Assembly (NCBI RefSeq): GCF_002120225.1
Contig: NZ_LAPZ01000002.1
Location: forward strand, 124,001-188,000
DNA from: Tenacibaculum holothuriorum
GTDB taxonomy: Bacteria > Bacteroidota > Bacteroidia > Flavobacteriales > Flavobacteriaceae
Reading direction: 5' to 3'
DNA: 64,000 nucleotides
In this document: in pieces, positions 42,471 through 51,130 of the stretch
Numbering within the stretch: position 1 is the stretch's first letter
Layout: the number at the start of each line of letters is the position of its first letter
Position numbers and translations under genes: made by a program
The notes under the pieces: generated by a model
What the model saw: only the letters and a program-made list of their open reading frames with translations
Database searches by the model: none
Told to the model about the DNA's origin: nothing

Positions 42471-43828
42471 TACCTTTTTTTCTTGTTTCTTTTATTGTAA
42501 TTTTTATCTCCTCTCGTTTTAGGTTTCTTATACTTTTTTGCTATTTCTCTTCGATAAGCCCCCCCTAAATTAACTTTCTTGTTTTTCTCTTTCTTTTCGT
42601 GAAATGCTGGTCCTGGAACATATTCTTGAGAAGTACGATTTTTCGATTGATCTTTATCTTCTCTAGGACGCTCATCTTCTGTTAATTGATTAGAGATTTG
42701 AACATGTTCTGGAATTTCTAATAACGGAATCTCATAATCCATCAACTCCTCTATTCTACCTTTTGCTTCTTGTTCTTTTTCTGTAGAAAATAAAATTGAT
42801 TTCCCTTCGTGTTCTGCACGCCCTGTTCTACCAATTCGATGCATGTAGTTTTCAGGAAAATATGGTGTATTAAAGTTTACAACATGTGTGATTTCTACTA
42901 AATCTAATCCACGTGCAATAACGTCAGTAGCTACTAAAATTCGCTTAGTTCCTGTATTAAACTCTTCAATAGCATGCAATCTATAATTCTGTGTTTTATT
43001 AGAGTGCAACACACATACTTGACCTGGATATTCTTCTTGCGTTAATTCAAAAATTTTATCAGCAGTTCTTTTGTTTTCTGCAAAGACTAGCACTTTACTA
43101 AAATCATTCTTATCGAATAACAATTCGTTTAACAAATTGATTTTCGTATAAAAATTTGGAACATTATATGCCGTTTGCTGAATGTTATCTAACGGAGTTC
43201 CACTAACAGCAATGGCAATCTTCTTAGGCGCCACAAAAAAGTCATCAATTAAAGCCGCTACATCTTCCGTCATTGTTGCAGAAAACATTACGTTTTGACG
43301 TCTTTCTGGAAGTAAATCGAATATATTTAAGATTTGGAATCTAAATCCTAAATCTAACATTACATCTACTTCATCGATTACTAGTTTTTGAATAGACTTT
43401 AACTTTAATACTCTACTTACACCTAAATCATACAAACGCCCTGGAGTTGCTACAAGTATATCGCAACCTTCTGCTACTGCTTGTTTGTGCCTGTTTAAAT
43501 TTACTCCTCCATAAACCCCTAAAACTCTAAGTGTAATATACTTTGCTAATTTTTCAATCTCTTCAACAACTTGTACTACTAATTCTCTTGTAGGTACTAA
43601 TATTAACACTCTTGGAGTTAATTGCTTAGAAAATTTTAAATCGCGTAAAATAGGTAACATATACGCAAAGGTTTTTCCTGTACCTGTTTGCGCAATTCCT
43701 ACAACATCTTTACCCGAACGTACTATTGGAAACGCTTGCTCTTGAATTGGTGTTGGGTTCTCAAAACCAAGATCATCGATAGCATTTCTTAACGGGTTTG
43801 ATAAGTCTATATCTTGAAAAGTAATCAT
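42470..43828 (-). CDS. DEAD-box RNA helicase
   Basis: The 452-aa ATP-dependent RNA helicase has the motifs in order: the Q motif FENPTPIQEQAFPIV, AQTGTGKT (I), PTRELVVQV (Ia), ATPGRLYDL (Ib), VIDEVDVMLDLGF (II, DEVD instead of DEAD), FSATM (III), LVATDVIARGLD (V) and HRIGRTGRA (VI). A basic Lys/Arg-rich C-terminal tail (from about residue 390) probably binds RNA. The DEVD variant is known within the family. ATG at 43828 lies only 4 nt after the -7 element. Confidence 0.94.
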   Translation of the reverse strand: MITFQDIDLSNPLRNAIDDLGFENPTPIQEQAFPIVRSGKDVVGIAQTGTGKTFAYMLPILRDLKFSKQLTPRVLILVPTRELVVQVVEEIEKLAKYITLRVLGVYGGVNLNRHKQAVAEGCDILVATPGRLYDLGVSRVLKLKSIQKLVIDEVDVMLDLGFRFQILNIFDLLPERRQNVMFSATMTEDVAALIDDFFVAPKKIAIAVSGTPLDNIQQTAYNVPNFYTKINLLNELLFDKNDFSKVLVFAENKRTADKIFELTQEEYPGQVCVLHSNKTQNYRLHAIEEFNTGTKRILVATDVIARGLDLVEITHVVNFNTPYFPENYMHRIGRTGRAEHEGKSILFSTEKEQEAKGRIEELMDYEIPLLEIPEHVQISNQLTEDERPREDKDQSKNRTSQEYVPGPAFHEKKEKNKKVNLGGAYRREIAKKYKKPKTRGDKNYNKRNKKKR

Positions 43829-43832
43829 TCTG

Positions 43833-43840
43833 CAAAGGTA
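43833..43840 (-). promoter_or_regulatory. -7 element of the DEAD-box helicase gene, almost touching the ATG
   Basis: Minus-strand TACCTTTG is exact and ends 4 nt upstream of the ATG at 43828, so transcription should start at or within a few bases of the start codon. Confidence 0.6.
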
Positions 43841-43885
43841 CAACCAATATTTCGTATATTTAAAGGAGTTTTAATTCTGTTTATC

Positions 43886-44344
43886 ATGGAAATACCAAAA
43901 CGACTAGAAAATGCACTGATTAAGCTTTACAATGCTTTTCATAACGATGAATTGAACCCTGAATGTTGTTCGGCATGCGCAGTAGGGAATATTTTAGACA
44001 ATCATGATAGTTGGAAACATCTATCGGACAAACACGGTTCTTTAGAACTAAGTTATGTAGGTAGAGTACATCAAAACTTAGGACGCAAGTTTAATGGCTA
44101 TACTCCGTTAGAATTATTAAAAATTGAAAAGACTTTTTTAGATGCCTGCGGATTTAAGACTCCTCTTTGCCATTATAATATGAAACCAGATAATTCTACT
44201 GATAAGGAAATGCTATTTAATGCACTTAGTGAGGTAGTAGCTTTATTATGCTCTTTCGAGAATATTGCTAATGTGATGGATTATTCAAAAATATTTGAAT
44301 ATGAAGAAAATTCTCCTGTATATAAATTCGATGCTATTTTTTAG
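43886..44344 (+). CDS. conserved Bacteroidota protein with Cys cluster
   Basis: The 152-aa protein has an N-terminal segment ELNPECCSACAVGNILDN with four Cys and a later DACGFKTPLCHYNMKP, so it could bind a metal. Between them is SWKHLSDKHGSLELSYVGRV and VHQNLGRKFNGYTPLELLKI. The family is common in Flavobacteriia; a database label of NADH-quinone reductase subunit F exists but has no motif support. ATG at 43886 gives MEIPKRLENALIK. It is divergent from the helicase gene, and its 3' end overlaps the small zinc-ribbon gene by 11 nt. Confidence 0.75.
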   Translation: MEIPKRLENALIKLYNAFHNDELNPECCSACAVGNILDNHDSWKHLSDKHGSLELSYVGRVHQNLGRKFNGYTPLELLKIEKTFLDACGFKTPLCHYNMKPDNSTDKEMLFNALSEVVALLCSFENIANVMDYSKIFEYEENSPVYKFDAIF

Positions 44345-44483
44345 CAAGTTTATTTAGACTTGACATAAACTCTTTTTTACAACTAAAACATTTGAATTTT
44401 TTCTTATTGAAAAACACTATTTTTTCAATAAAACTTCTTCTTTTTCTCTTTACGAAAGTCGATTGGCAATTTGGACAATACAT
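44334..44483 (-). CDS. 49-aa zinc-ribbon protein (copy 1, intact)
   Basis: The frame ATG(44483)-TAG encodes a 49-aa basic protein with MYCPNCQSTF near the N-terminus and KCFSCKKEF near the C-terminus. Cys3, Cys6, Cys32 and Cys35 form a two-knuckle zinc ribbon, with a Lys/Arg-rich linker (VKRKRRSF). The frame was checked codon by codon. It is paralogous to the frameshifted frame at 44590-44747, and the two probably share the promoter at 44775-44805. It may be a nucleic-acid-binding or adaptor protein; the function is unknown. Confidence 0.65.
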   Translation of the reverse strand: MYCPNCQSTFVKRKRRSFIEKIVFFNKKKFKCFSCKKEFMSSLNKLAKK

Positions 44484-44589
44484 TTTATCTGTTTTTTATA
44501 CAATTTAAAACTTATTTCAGCTCAATTCTCATCTTTCTTTTAATTGGTGCATTTTAATATATAAATGGTTGTTTTTTCGTTATTTATAT

Positions 44590-44747
44590 CAATTTTGAAA
44601 CAATAAACACGACTTTTTAATAATTGGAAAATAAATATATTCTGACTTACACTCAAAGCATTTATACTTTTCGCTTAGCATAAAAACTCTATTAATCACT
44701 TTTCTTTTTTTAACTTTAATTTTAGAATTACAATTCGGACAGCACAT
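44590..44747 (-). pseudogene. zinc-ribbon paralogue (copy 2) with a one-base frameshift
   Basis: Starting at ATG 44747 the frame encodes MCCPNCNSKIKVKKRK and then stops. One base shifted, the same stretch continues as INRVFMLSEKYKCFECKSEY and runs to 44590, aligning with copy 1 including the second Cys pair (KCFEC versus KCFSC). The break is in an A-rich run, where one extra A restores a 52-codon gene. It is either a recent pseudogene, a site of programmed slippage, or a sequencing error in a homopolymer. Confidence 0.6.
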
Positions 44748-44774
44748 AATTTCTATTTTAATACATAACAGATA

Positions 44775-44805
44775 TAAAAGTATTTACCCTAATATTTTTA
44801 CCCAA
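44775..44805 (-). promoter_or_regulatory. probable promoter of the zinc-ribbon gene pair
   Basis: On the minus strand TTG (44803-44805), 20 nt, then TACTTTTA (44775-44782), which matches TAnnTTTG at seven of eight bases. It lies 27 nt before the copy 2 ATG. Confidence 0.5.
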
Positions 44806-44850
44806 AATAACTTTAACCAATAAATTCATGGATATAAGTTTCTGAAATAA

Positions 44851-44880
44851 AAAAACCGACACAAAATTGTATCGGTTTTT
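44851..44880 (-). terminator. terminator of the nqr operon
   Basis: A 14-bp stem (44851-44864 with 44867-44880) containing AAAAACCGA / TCGGTTTTT has one mismatch. It lies 24 nt past the nqrF stop codon on the minus strand. Confidence 0.8.
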
Positions 44881-44904
44881 AAATTATTAGTTTCTCTAAA
44901 GATT

Positions 44905-46212
44905 TTATCCTCCAAAGTCATCAAAACGAATGTTCTCGTCTGGAATACCAAAATCTTCTCCCATTTTTTGTACAGCTTTGTTCATTAATGGTGGTCCACA
45001 GAAGTATAATTCAATATCTTCAGGAGCATCATGCTTACTTAAATATTGTTCAATTACACAGTTATGAACGAATCCAACAAACCCATCTCCTTCTGCATCA
45101 ATATCTTCTTTAACTTTCCAGTTATCTTCCTCTAATGGCTCAGATAAAGCAATATGGAACTTGAAGTTAGGGAATTCTTTCTCTAATGCCCAGAAGTGCT
45201 CTAAATAGAATAATTCACGCTTAGAACGACCTCCGTACCAATATGATACTTTACGACCCGTCTTTAATGTTTTGAATAAGTGATATAAGTGAGAACGCAT
45301 TGGTGCCATACCAGCTCCACCTCCTACATATAACATTTCTGCTTCAGATTCGTTGATGAAGAATTCTCCATAAGGTCCAGAAATAGTTACTTTATCTCCT
45401 ACTTTTCTTGAGAATACATAAGACGATGCAACCCCTGGATTAACATCCATCCATCCATTTTTAGCTCTATCCCATGGCGGAGTAGCAATACGAACGTTTA
45501 ACATAATTTCACGTCCTTCTGCTGGATAAGAAGCCATCGAATAAGCTCTTTCTACTAATTCGTCGTTCTTCATTACTAATGGCCATAATCCGAACTTGTC
45601 CCATTCTACTTGGAATTTATCTGGAGTTTCATGCTCTTCAGGGTGCGCAGTGATATCCATATCTTTGAACTTGATTTCACAAGGTGGAATTTCAATTTGA
45701 ATATATCCTCCTGCTTTATAGTCCATATCTTCTGGAATCTCAACTACAAATTCCTTAATGAATGAAGCTACGTTATAATTACGTACAACTGTTGCTTCCC
45801 ATTTCTTAATTCCAAAAATTTCTTCTGGAATCGAAATGTCCATATCTTGTTTTACCTTAACCTGACATGCTAAACGAATACCATGTGCTAATTCTTTACG
45901 AGTAAAGTGTGGTGTTTCTGTTGGTAAAGCTTCACCTCCACCAGAATTTACGTGACATTCACATTGAATACAAGATCCACCTCCACCACATGCCGATGGT
46001 AAAAAGATCTTTTCGTTACCTAAAGTAGTTAATAAAGTACTACCTGAAGCAACTTCAATAGTTTTATCACCATTAATGGTAATTTTTACTGGTCCTGACG
46101 GAGCCAATTTTTCTTTTACAAATAATAGTAAGGCTACTAATACCAAGATTACCGCTAAAAACGCTAATACCGTGATTAGTACCGTACCACCTGTGCTTGC
46201 TTCTAAAAACAT
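44905..46212 (-). CDS. nqrF: Na+-translocating NADH:quinone reductase subunit F
   Basis: The 435-aa NADH-oxidising subunit has an N-terminal membrane helix (about residues 8-28), a 2Fe-2S ferredoxin domain with CGGGGSCIQCECHV and a later LACQVKVK Cys, then the ferredoxin-reductase FAD/NADH domain. That domain contains RAYSMASYPAEG, SGPYGEFF and GGAGMAPMRSH, and ends with the family-like RFDDFGG. It starts the electron path NADH-FAD-2Fe2S. It is the last gene of the operon, 1 nt after nqrE. Confidence 0.97.
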   Translation of the reverse strand: MFLEASTGGTVLITVLAFLAVILVLVALLLFVKEKLAPSGPVKITINGDKTIEVASGSTLLTTLGNEKIFLPSACGGGGSCIQCECHVNSGGGEALPTETPHFTRKELAHGIRLACQVKVKQDMDISIPEEIFGIKKWEATVVRNYNVASFIKEFVVEIPEDMDYKAGGYIQIEIPPCEIKFKDMDITAHPEEHETPDKFQVEWDKFGLWPLVMKNDELVERAYSMASYPAEGREIMLNVRIATPPWDRAKNGWMDVNPGVASSYVFSRKVGDKVTISGPYGEFFINESEAEMLYVGGGAGMAPMRSHLYHLFKTLKTGRKVSYWYGGRSKRELFYLEHFWALEKEFPNFKFHIALSEPLEEDNWKVKEDIDAEGDGFVGFVHNCVIEQYLSKHDAPEDIELYFCGPPLMNKAVQKMGEDFGIPDENIRFDDFGG

Positions 46213-46213
46213 A

Positions 46214-46951
46214 TTATTCTGTAATTTCTTTAGTGTTAGTAGCTAATTCTTTTGTAGACTCTTTTACCTCTTCTTTCTTCACTTCTACCTCAACTTGAGC
46301 TTTTGGAGTCTCTTCTTTTTTACTTGCATCATCACCACCAGTTAACATTCCACCGAAACTCATAAATCCGATAGCCATTAAACCAGTAATAATAAATGTA
46401 ATTCCTAAACCTCTTAATGCAGGTGGCACTTGAGAATAACGAATCTTCTCACGAATAGCAGCAATTGCTAAAATTGCTAAGAACCATCCGATACCAGAGC
46501 CTATACCATATACAAATGATTGGCTTAAGGTTGGAATTTCACGAGATTGCATGAATAAAGACCCTCCTAAAATTGCACAGTTTACTGCAATAAGTGGTAA
46601 GAAAATACCTAAAGAGTTATATAATGCTGGAGCAAATTTTTCAACAATTATTTCTACTAATTGTACCATGGTAGCAATTGTTGCAATAAACATGATAAAT
46701 GATAAGAAACTTAAATCGTAATCTGCGTATTCTTCACCTAACCAAGATAAAGCTCCTGCTTTTAATATATATTGATCTAATAACCAGTTTACAGGTACTG
46801 TTACTGCTAGTACGAAAATAACCGCAGCTCCCATACCTACCGATGTAGATACTTTTTTAGAGATAGCAAGGTAAGAACACATTCCTAAGAATGTAGCGAA
46901 TACCATGTTATCTATAAATATCGATTTGAAAAATAATTCTAATAATTCCAT
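46214..46951 (-). CDS. nqrE: Na+-translocating NADH:quinone reductase subunit E
   Basis: The 245-aa integral membrane subunit has six helices with the conserved half-membrane Cys in [15 protein letters not shown] and [10 protein letters not shown], the paired sites proposed to bind an iron centre with NqrD. The core ends near residue 200. A charged, disordered Lys/Glu/Thr-rich tail of about 45 residues follows, an extension typical of Bacteroidota versions and absent from the Vibrio protein. It lies 52 nt after nqrD. Confidence 0.96.
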   Translation of the reverse strand: MELLELFFKSIFIDNMVFATFLGMCSYLAISKKVSTSVGMGAAVIFVLAVTVPVNWLLDQYILKAGALSWLGEEYADYDLSFLSFIMFIATIATMVQLVEIIVEKFAPALYNSLGIFLPLIAVNCAILGGSLFMQSREIPTLSQSFVYGIGSGIGWFLAILAIAAIREKIRYSQVPPALRGLGITFIITGLMAIGFMSFGGMLTGGDDASKKEETPKAQVEVEVKKEEVKESTKELATNTKEITE

Positions 46952-47003
46952 TTTTCTATTTTTTAATGAGATTCTAAAACTAGTTCAGAATGACACTATG
47001 TGC

Positions 47004-47648
47004 CTAGTCCTCGATTAATGCTTTGTTTCTACTACGTTGTACCCAAATAATAATACCTACTACGATTAACGCCATTGGAGGCATAATCATAAATCCATTA
47101 TTCTCGTAACCGAATGCATATAATCCTGTTTTCTCAACAGAGTCACCTAATACTGGGAAACCAAATAAAGTTCCAGATCCTAATAACTCTCTAAAGAATG
47201 CTACGATTATTAAAATTACACCGTATCCTAATGCGTTACCTACACCATCTAAGAACGATTTCCATGGCCCATTACCTAAAGCAAATGCTTCAAAACGTCC
47301 CATAATAATACAGTTGGTAATAATAAGACCAATAAAAGCTCCTAATGTTTTACTTAATTCATAAGCAAAGGCTTTTAATACTTGATCTACAATAATTACT
47401 AATGTTGCAACAACAATTAACTGAACAATAATTCTAATTTTAGAAGGAATAATATTTCTCATTAAAGAAATAACCACGTTACCTGCTCCTAAAACAAACA
47501 ATACAGAAATTGCCATTACAACTGCAGCTTTAAGCTCTGCTGTAATTGCTAATGCTGAACAGATACCTAATACCTGAATGGTAATTGGGTTATTATCTGC
47601 TAATGGATCTTTAATTAATCCTGCGTCTTTCTTTGATAAAAGTCCCAT
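47004..47648 (-). CDS. nqrD: Na+-translocating NADH:quinone reductase subunit D
   Basis: The 214-aa integral membrane subunit is homologous to NqrE. It has six helices and the Cys motifs IQVLGICSALAIT and LIITNCIIMGRFEAFALGNG, placed in inverted topology relative to NqrE. It starts MGLLSKKDAGLIKDPL. It lies 2 nt after nqrC in the operon and contributes to the sodium-coupled electron path. Confidence 0.97.
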   Translation of the reverse strand: MGLLSKKDAGLIKDPLADNNPITIQVLGICSALAITAELKAAVVMAISVLFVLGAGNVVISLMRNIIPSKIRIIVQLIVVATLVIIVDQVLKAFAYELSKTLGAFIGLIITNCIIMGRFEAFALGNGPWKSFLDGVGNALGYGVILIIVAFFRELLGSGTLFGFPVLGDSVEKTGLYAFGYENNGFMIMPPMALIVVGIIIWVQRSRNKALIED

Positions 47649-47650
47649 AA

Positions 47651-48391
47651 TTATTTTAATGTTTTAAAGTAAGGCACGTATTGTCTTAACTCAGACTTAA
47701 TCATTGCAGACACACCGTCTCCAGTAATTGTAGCCCCAGCAATAGCGTCAACCTCGTTATCTTTTTTGTCTTCGTTCTTTGGGTCGTTATTTCCCTTTGC
47801 TACTCTGATTCCAGCAAAAACTCCATCTTTCATTAAATCTTCACCAGCAAAATCATCCATAAAATAACGTTGTTTAATATTTGAACCTAAACCAGCAGTT
47901 TCACCGGCATGGTCAAAATAAACTCCTTGAACAACCATATTTTTATCCATAGCTACATAACCCCAAATAGCATCCCATAAACCTTTACCTCTAATTGGAG
48001 CGATGTAAAATGTTTTCCCATCTTTTTCTCCAACAAATAAAGGAAGCTTACGAGTTTTACCATCTTTAGCTAAAGTTTGTTGCTTTTTAATATCAATTAA
48101 ATAAGCTTTAGCATCTTCAGAAACATTTGTTCCTTCAATAACTAATTGCTTCTTAATGTATTTTGCAAACTCCTCTGCTACTTTATCTTTAGCAACAAAT
48201 GCAACGCTTGTTTCATCGTTATCGTTTACGCCCATAGCGTATAAAATATTTTGTTGCTTTTCTATACGTTTGTTAGCGTCTATCGTAGGTCTTAATGATG
48301 ATGCTGTGAAAGCTAATAAAGCACCTACTACTAGTACCATTCCTATTGCGAATACTACCGTATATACATTACTATCTGTCTTCTTACTCAT
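47651..48391 (-). CDS. nqrC: Na+-translocating NADH:quinone reductase subunit C
   Basis: The 246-aa subunit has one N-terminal membrane helix (about residues 11-31) and a periplasmic FMN-binding domain. FMN should be attached through a phosphoester to the Thr in DAIAGATITGDGV, with Ala where many homologues have Ser. GKGLWDAIWGYVAMD and DHAGETAGLG are typical NqrC sequence. Flavin attachment needs ApbE, which is not encoded in this window. Confidence 0.96.
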   Translation of the reverse strand: MSKKTDSNVYTVVFAIGMVLVVGALLAFTASSLRPTIDANKRIEKQQNILYAMGVNDNDETSVAFVAKDKVAEEFAKYIKKQLVIEGTNVSEDAKAYLIDIKKQQTLAKDGKTRKLPLFVGEKDGKTFYIAPIRGKGLWDAIWGYVAMDKNMVVQGVYFDHAGETAGLGSNIKQRYFMDDFAGEDLMKDGVFAGIRVAKGNNDPKNEDKKDNEVDAIAGATITGDGVSAMIKSELRQYVPYFKTLK

Positions 48392-48393
48392 AA

Positions 48394-49599
48394 TTAGGCA
48401 GTTTTAGCTTTTAAACGTTTTAATCTTCTTTTTACATTTCCTTGAACCACATAGTGATCGATTGTTGGAGCAAATACATTCATTAATAAGATTGCTAACA
48501 TTACTCCTTCTGGATATGCTGGGTTGAATACACGAATCATAATTGAAATAAAACCAATTAAGAATCCGTAAATCCATTTACCTTTATTCGTTTGAGAAGC
48601 TGTTACAGGATCAGTAGCCATGTACACAGCACCAAATGCAAAACCTCCAATTAATAAATGTTTCCAGAAATCTAAACTCATTAATCCGTAGAACTTACTA
48701 GTTTCTCCAATAACTCCAGCGTCAACAACTAAGTTAAAGATGTACCCCATTGCTAAAGCTCCGATTACTGAAGACAACATGATTCTCCAACTACCAATCT
48801 TAGTGAAGATTAAGAATAATGCTCCTAATAAGATTAATAATGTTGACGTTTCTCCTACTGAACCTGGAATAAATCCGAAGAACATATCAGAAACTGAATA
48901 ACTTAATGGTTGTGATTGTGCTAAACTACCTAATACAGTTTCTCCTGAAATAGCGTCTGCACTTCCAGCTCTTTCTACTGCATCGTACACCCATACTTTA
49001 TCTCCCGACATCCAAGTTGGATATGCAAAGAATAAAAATGCACGAATTGTTAATGCCGGATTTAAAATATTCATTCCTGTACCACCAAATACTTCTTTAC
49101 CAATTACTACACCGAATGCTACAGCTACTGCTAACATCCATAATGGTAAATCTACTGGTACGATTAACGGAACTAACATTCCTGTTACTAAGTAACCTTC
49201 TTCTACTTCGTGTCCTTTAATTACTGCGAAGATGAATTCAATTACTAATCCTACTACATATGATACAATTACTAATGGTAAAATTTTCTTTAAACCAATT
49301 AAGAAATTGTCCATATTCCAGAAGTCTCCACTAAAGAAAGACATTCCTTCTGTAAATCCATTGATTGCAGCGTTGTGTTGGTAACCTGCATTAAACATTC
49401 CGAATAGTAAACACGGAACTAATGCCATAATTACGATATTCATCGTACGCTTTAAATCGTCTGCTGCCTTAATATGAGTTCCTCCATGAGTAATCTCATT
49501 AGGCAAATATAAAAAGGTGTGGATTGCGTTAAACGCAGGTGCCATCTTAGTACCTTTATATTTCTCTTTTAAATTATGTAAATTTTGTTTTAAGCCCAT
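48394..49599 (-). CDS. nqrB: Na+-translocating NADH:quinone reductase subunit B
   Basis: The 401-aa subunit has about ten membrane helices. It has the FMN-region motif as DAISGETVLGSL, where the third residue is Glu rather than the usual Ala/Ser, and AVYMATDPVTASQTNKGKW later. NqrB carries covalent FMN and riboflavin and lines the sodium and quinone path in the studied complexes. It starts MGLKQNLHNLKEKY. It lies 2 nt after nqrC and 3 nt before nqrA. Confidence 0.96.
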   Translation of the reverse strand: MGLKQNLHNLKEKYKGTKMAPAFNAIHTFLYLPNEITHGGTHIKAADDLKRTMNIVIMALVPCLLFGMFNAGYQHNAAINGFTEGMSFFSGDFWNMDNFLIGLKKILPLVIVSYVVGLVIEFIFAVIKGHEVEEGYLVTGMLVPLIVPVDLPLWMLAVAVAFGVVIGKEVFGGTGMNILNPALTIRAFLFFAYPTWMSGDKVWVYDAVERAGSADAISGETVLGSLAQSQPLSYSVSDMFFGFIPGSVGETSTLLILLGALFLIFTKIGSWRIMLSSVIGALAMGYIFNLVVDAGVIGETSKFYGLMSLDFWKHLLIGGFAFGAVYMATDPVTASQTNKGKWIYGFLIGFISIMIRVFNPAYPEGVMLAILLMNVFAPTIDHYVVQGNVKRRLKRLKAKTA

Positions 49600-49602
49600 G
49601 TC

Positions 49603-50955
49603 TTATCCTAATTCTGAACGCATTAAATCTAATCCTTCACGAATGATTTTTTGATGCGGCTGTTTTGATACACAAATAAATTCTGTTAATGCAAAATCTT
49701 CTGGTGCAATTTCATAAGCTCCTAACCCTTCCATTTCGTCTAGGTCTTTGTACATACAAGCTTTTAATAATTGCATTGGGTAAATATCTAACGGGAATAC
49801 TTCCTCATACGAACCAGTTACAACGAATGCTCTGTGCTCTCCGTTGGTATTTGTATTTAAATCGTATTTTTTCTTCGGATTTAACCAAGAGAACGTAAAT
49901 GCTCTCGATGTAGATATTTTATTAAAGATTGGCTTGTTCCATCCGAAGAATTCGTAATCGTTTCCTTCTGGAATAGCAGTTACTTGATTATCATAATAAC
50001 CTAAGAAACCGTCTTCACCAACTTGCTCTCCGCTTAAAACATTACCACTAATAACACGAGCGTTATCTCCTTCTAAATTACCTTTAGTAACATCAAAAAG
50101 TTGAGCTCCTGCTAATGCAGTAACATATTGTGGCTTGCTAAATTTAGATCCTGTTAATGCAACAGTTCTAGTAGCATTAAACTTACCTGTTAACAATAAC
50201 TCGCCAATCACCACTAAATCTTGTGGAGTAACTACCCATACAACTTCTCCTTTATTAATAGGATCGATTTGTGCAATTTGAGTACTTACATTACCCACTG
50301 GGTGAGGACCAGAAACCTTGTGCAACTCAACTCCTTTAACATCTTTAAACGGAGATAATGTTGCATCTTTTGCTATTGAAACATGAACTTTACCTTCTGT
50401 TAACTTTGTTAACGCAGTTAAAGCAGTTTGCAATTCAGCTTCTTTACCTTTTAACGTGTAATCGTAATCTGCAGCTAATGGTGCACTTGCATAAGCAGAT
50501 ACAAAAATTGCTTTTGGCGCTTGGTTAGGGTTTGCAACAATATCATACGGACGTTGCTTAACAAATGGCCAACAACCTGAAGCAAACAAGTGATTTTTCA
50601 CTTCTTCACCAGACATTGCATCTACATCTACCTTACCAAAATCTTTGTATTCTTGCTTACCATCGGCAGCAATTTTAATAGCTAAAACTTTTCTACGAGC
50701 TCCACGAACCACCTCAGTAACTTTCCCACTCACAGGACTAGGAAATAAAATACGTTCATCACTTTTATCATAAAAAAGTGCTTCACCTGCTTTTACTTCT
50801 GCTCCTTCTCTTGCTAAAAGTTTTGGGGTTATGCCGTGAAAATCATCTGGCTTAATCGCAAAAACACTACCTAATGGAAGATCGGTAGTTACCTGTTCTG
50901 CTTCGCCAACGAGCTTTATATCAAGCCCTTTCTTTATACGGATGTCTTTTGACAT
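49603..50955 (-). CDS. nqrA: Na+-translocating NADH:quinone reductase subunit A
   Basis: The 450-aa peripheral subunit begins SKDIRIKKGLDIKLVGEAEQ and contains DDFHGITPKLLAREGAEVKAG, FPSPVSGKVTEVVRGARRKV and GCWPFVKQRPYD, all typical of NqrA. The subunit binds no classic cofactor and may help quinone docking. ATG at 50955 is chosen over the upstream open frame, which runs through the promoter. It is first in the nqrA-F operon. Confidence 0.97.
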   Translation of the reverse strand: MSKDIRIKKGLDIKLVGEAEQVTTDLPLGSVFAIKPDDFHGITPKLLAREGAEVKAGEALFYDKSDERILFPSPVSGKVTEVVRGARRKVLAIKIAADGKQEYKDFGKVDVDAMSGEEVKNHLFASGCWPFVKQRPYDIVANPNQAPKAIFVSAYASAPLAADYDYTLKGKEAELQTALTALTKLTEGKVHVSIAKDATLSPFKDVKGVELHKVSGPHPVGNVSTQIAQIDPINKGEVVWVVTPQDLVVIGELLLTGKFNATRTVALTGSKFSKPQYVTALAGAQLFDVTKGNLEGDNARVISGNVLSGEQVGEDGFLGYYDNQVTAIPEGNDYEFFGWNKPIFNKISTSRAFTFSWLNPKKKYDLNTNTNGEHRAFVVTGSYEEVFPLDIYPMQLLKACMYKDLDEMEGLGAYEIAPEDFALTEFICVSKQPHQKIIREGLDLMRSELG

Positions 50956-50989
50956 AGTAACTAATAATTTGATTTTCTTAAAAAACACG

Positions 50990-50997
50990 CAAATTTA
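50990..50997 (-). promoter_or_regulatory. -7 element of the nqr operon
   Basis: Minus-strand TAAATTTG is exact and ends 34 nt before the nqrA ATG. No TTG was seen at the -33 position. Confidence 0.6.
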
Positions 50998-51088
50998 CAG
51001 ATTTTGAAAACTTTGGGTAAGTTTTTGGTTTTTTATCTTTTCGAATACTCTTTATTTATATTTATTCTAAATTACACCTTAACCACAT

Positions 51089-51118
51089 TTGGTGCTATTT
51101 TTGATTTAAGTATATTTG
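51089..51118 (+). promoter_or_regulatory. promoter of the DUF6090 gene
   Basis: TTG (51089-51091), 19 nt, then TATATTTG (51111-51118), an exact consensus match. The longest open frame would start at a TTG inside this element, so translation must begin further downstream. Confidence 0.7.
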
Positions 51119-51130
51119 AGCGCACAACTT

